From contig JAEEUY010000152.1 of assembly GCA_016290715.1 (NCBI GenBank), positions 1 to 7,558 on the forward strand: a stretch of 7,558 nt of DNA, given 5' to 3'. How positions within the stretch are numbered: the stretch's first letter is position 1; every line of letters begins with the position of its first letter. The translations under genes and the position numbers were made by a program. Below, in pieces: positions 6,655-7,558 of this stretch. The notes beneath the pieces are model-generated. The model saw only the letters and a list, made by a program, of their open reading frames with translations, did no database searches and was not told where the DNA came from. The stretch comes from Bacteroidales bacterium (GTDB lineage: Bacteria > Bacteroidota > Bacteroidia > Bacteroidales > WCHB1-69).

Positions 6655-7098
6655 TTATTCGTTGTTTTCGTATCGGATGCCGATTTGATAATATTGTTTG
6701 CGTATAAGCAATAACCGCAGAAGCCAAAGTACAAAAAAAGCATCAGAAATTATTTTGTATATAGTTGGCAGTGTGATAAAAAAAGAAGTTATCCAAACGA
6801 CCAAATCAATATCGAAGAGAATGTTCCATAATCTTTCGCGATCATGAAACGTAACAATTGTATTCTGCCCGTGCCGGATATTAATTTGTTGTGTGGAAGA
6901 GACCGAAAGATCAAGATTTTTGCCCGTTTTCCCAATAGGAAGTTTCCCGCCAAACTGTATGCGAAAACAATAGCTCCCGGCAGGGATGTCAAATTGGGCT
7001 ACATCATTTCGCAGTGTGCCTGCATAAAAACCGTTAATGAACAACAGGTGGGGAAATCGGGGTTCATACCAATGACGTGAGTGACGGATGACAAGCAT
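6655..7098 (-). CDS. Small membrane protein of unknown function
   Basis: I do not recognise this 147-residue protein. The N-terminal part (about 1-85) is rich in predicted strands. LFINGFYAGTL (19-29) followed by FDIPAGSYCFRI (36-47) recalls PEGA-like or related beta domains in which a short name-your-own-turn 'NG..xG' precedes a 'pG.y.l' strand; this is a weak similarity by eye. Residues about 91-132 are strongly hydrophobic with few charges and could form one or two membrane helices (about 91-111 and 115-132). A basic cluster (RKQYY, 133-137) and an acidic end (YENNE) follow. The ATG at 7098 is the natural start. The gene is divergent from the reductase at 7250 and lies 157 bases upstream of the YdfG-like gene on the same strand. 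The coding call rests on the long open frame, plausible composition and layout. Confidence 0.62.
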   Translation of the reverse strand: MLVIRHSRHWYEPRFPHLLFINGFYAGTLRNDVAQFDIPAGSYCFRIQFGGKLPIGKTGKNLDLSVSSTQQINIRHGQNTIVTFHDRERLWNILFDIDLVVWITSFFITLPTIYKIISDAFFVLWLLRLLLIRKQYYQIGIRYENNE

Positions 7099-7111
7099 AT
7101 AAGGTTAACGG

Positions 7112-7119
7112 CAAATTCA
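7112..7119 (-). promoter_or_regulatory. Weak -7-like box for the small membrane protein gene
   Basis: On the minus strand TGAATTTG matches the Bacteroidetes -7 box TAnnTTTG in seven of eight positions and lies 14 bases before the ATG at 7098. No TTTG is seen at the expected -33 distance; that region is occupied by the palindrome at 7138-7151. This is a weak call. Confidence 0.25.
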
Positions 7120-7125
7120 TATATT

Positions 7126-7152
7126 TAGTATCACTTGATAACTATAGTTATA
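7126..7152. promoter_or_regulatory. Candidate operator: palindrome and repeated TAGTtATc half-sites in a divergent intergenic region
   Basis: ATAACTATAGTTAT (7138-7151) is a perfect 14-base palindrome. It is made of GATAACTA (7137-7144) back-to-back with TAGTTATA (7145-7152). A further related half-site, TAGTATC (7126-7132), lies just to the left and forms a second imperfect inverted repeat with GATAACTA. The cluster sits between two divergent starts (7098 and about 7250), the usual place for a dimeric repressor site. The regulator is unknown and none is encoded in the window. Confidence 0.4.
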
Positions 7153-7192
7153 AAAACAATTAGATAAAAAGAGTGGGAAAAATACTTTTCGG

Positions 7193-7225
7193 TTTCAAAA
7201 GGTACTTAGGGAATGATTACCTTTG
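7193..7225 (+). promoter_or_regulatory. Candidate promoter of the FMN/quinone reductase gene
   Basis: TACCTTTG (7218-7225) is a full match to the Bacteroidetes -7 box TAnnTTTG. TTTC (7193-7196), one mismatch from the -33 box TTTG, lies 21 bases upstream, within the usual 19-21 base spacing. Transcription would start about 10-20 bases before the candidate start codons. The spacer overlaps an imperfect inverted repeat (TACTTTT at 7183-7189 against AAAAGGTA at 7197-7204) that could be a regulator site. Confidence 0.55.
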
Positions 7226-7249
7226 CCACTTCATATTAAAGTTATGCAA

Positions 7250-7558
7250 ATGAAAAAGATTTTATTTATCGTTGGATCATTGAGAAAAGACTCGTTCAAC
7301 AAACAGCTTGCCAAAGAAGCGGAAAAATATTTGTCAGGACATGCCGAAGTATTGTATCTTGACTATACCGACGTGACGTTGATTAATCAGGATATGGAGT
7401 TTCCTGCCCCTGCCGCGGTTAAAAAATTGCGGGAGACCGTGGACAAAGCCGACGGCGTATGGATTTTTACACCAGAGTATAATTTCAGTTATCCTGGTCA
7501 TGTGAAGAACCTGCTTGACTGGCTGTCGCGGCCTGTAGCTCCTAACGATTATGCCACC
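7250..7558 (+). CDS. NADPH-dependent FMN/quinone reductase, N-terminal part, truncated by the window edge
   Basis: The frame is open to the last base and gives 103 residues from ATG 7250. It has a flavodoxin-like start (MKKILFIVGSLR) with the phosphate-binding loop GSLRKDSFN (9-17). The family hallmark TPEYNFSYPGHVKNLLDW (74-91) is present; its segment contacts FMN and sets up the dimer interface. This matches the NADPH-dependent FMN reductase family (PF03358; azoreductase/chromate reductase/quinone reductase relatives), whose members use NAD(P)H to reduce quinones, azo dyes or FMN in the cytoplasm. An in-frame ATG at 7244 would add only two residues (MQ); I prefer 7250 because MKK is the common family start. 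Full-length members have about 180-200 residues, so roughly half is missing. It is divergent from the small membrane protein gene, with a possible operator between them. Confidence 0.88.
   Translation, partial: MKKILFIVGSLRKDSFNKQLAKEAEKYLSGHAEVLYLDYTDVTLINQDMEFPAPAAVKKLRETVDKADGVWIFTPEYNFSYPGHVKNLLDWLSRPVAPNDYAT

Noticed and set aside
7208..7220. A third copy of the shared promoter block (GGGAATGATTACC)
   Set aside because: Only the first half resembles the block, the CCGAAAA part is missing, and it overlaps rather than precedes the -7 box, so the geometry differs. Probably chance.
1..7558. Mobile elements, tRNA/rRNA genes, CRISPR arrays or a sigma factor gene
   Set aside because: No transposase, repeat array, tRNA-like cloverleaf or sigma-70 region was seen on either strand. 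The window reads as stable chromosomal sequence.

Overview
The window looks like a chromosome segment from a member of the Bacteroidales (Bacteroides/Parabacteroides-like). Three observations point that way. The DNA is moderately AT-rich. Starts lack clear Shine-Dalgarno sequences and sit in A/T-rich leaders. Candidate promoters carry the Bacteroidetes -7 box TAnnTTTG. The helicase tail at the left edge also resembles the large RecQ/UvrD-type helicases of this group. The assignment is inferred from sequence style and was not tested by a database search.

Layout: (1) positions 1-513 hold the C-terminal 170 codons of an SF1 (UvrD-like) helicase. (2) Positions 651-5624 hold five tightly packed co-directional genes with spacings of 5, -1, 8 and 9 bases. 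In order they encode a membrane sensor with Cache, PP2C-type SpoIIE phosphatase and RsbW-like kinase domains; an RsbV/SpoIIAA-like STAS protein; a RelA/SpoT-type nucleotide pyrophosphokinase without TGS/ACT domains; an APH-fold small-molecule kinase; and a stand-alone HD hydrolase of the MESH1/SpoT type. (3) A hairpin with A/T tails at 5668-5710 separates this operon from a convergent YdfG-like short-chain dehydrogenase (minus strand, 5742-6497). (4) Positions 6655-7098 (minus strand) encode a small unrecognised membrane protein. (5) From about 7250 to the right edge runs the start of an NADPH-dependent FMN/quinone reductase, transcribed divergently from the membrane protein.

The most interesting content is the five-gene operon. 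The first two genes form a complete phosphorylation partner switch: a sensor that can both phosphorylate and dephosphorylate a STAS protein. The next three look like a split alarmone module, with separate synthetase and hydrolase genes on either side of an unassigned kinase. Catalytic residues appear intact in all five proteins. No sigma factor gene is present, so the output of the switch is unknown. One possibility is that the STAS protein acts on the synthetase or on an unlinked regulator.

A second notable signal is a near-identical block of about 25 bases (TAATTCCG, ten bases, then TAnnTTT) upstream of both the operon and the convergent dehydrogenase, at the same spacing from a -7-like box. 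This suggests co-regulation, possibly through a non-housekeeping promoter or a shared activator.
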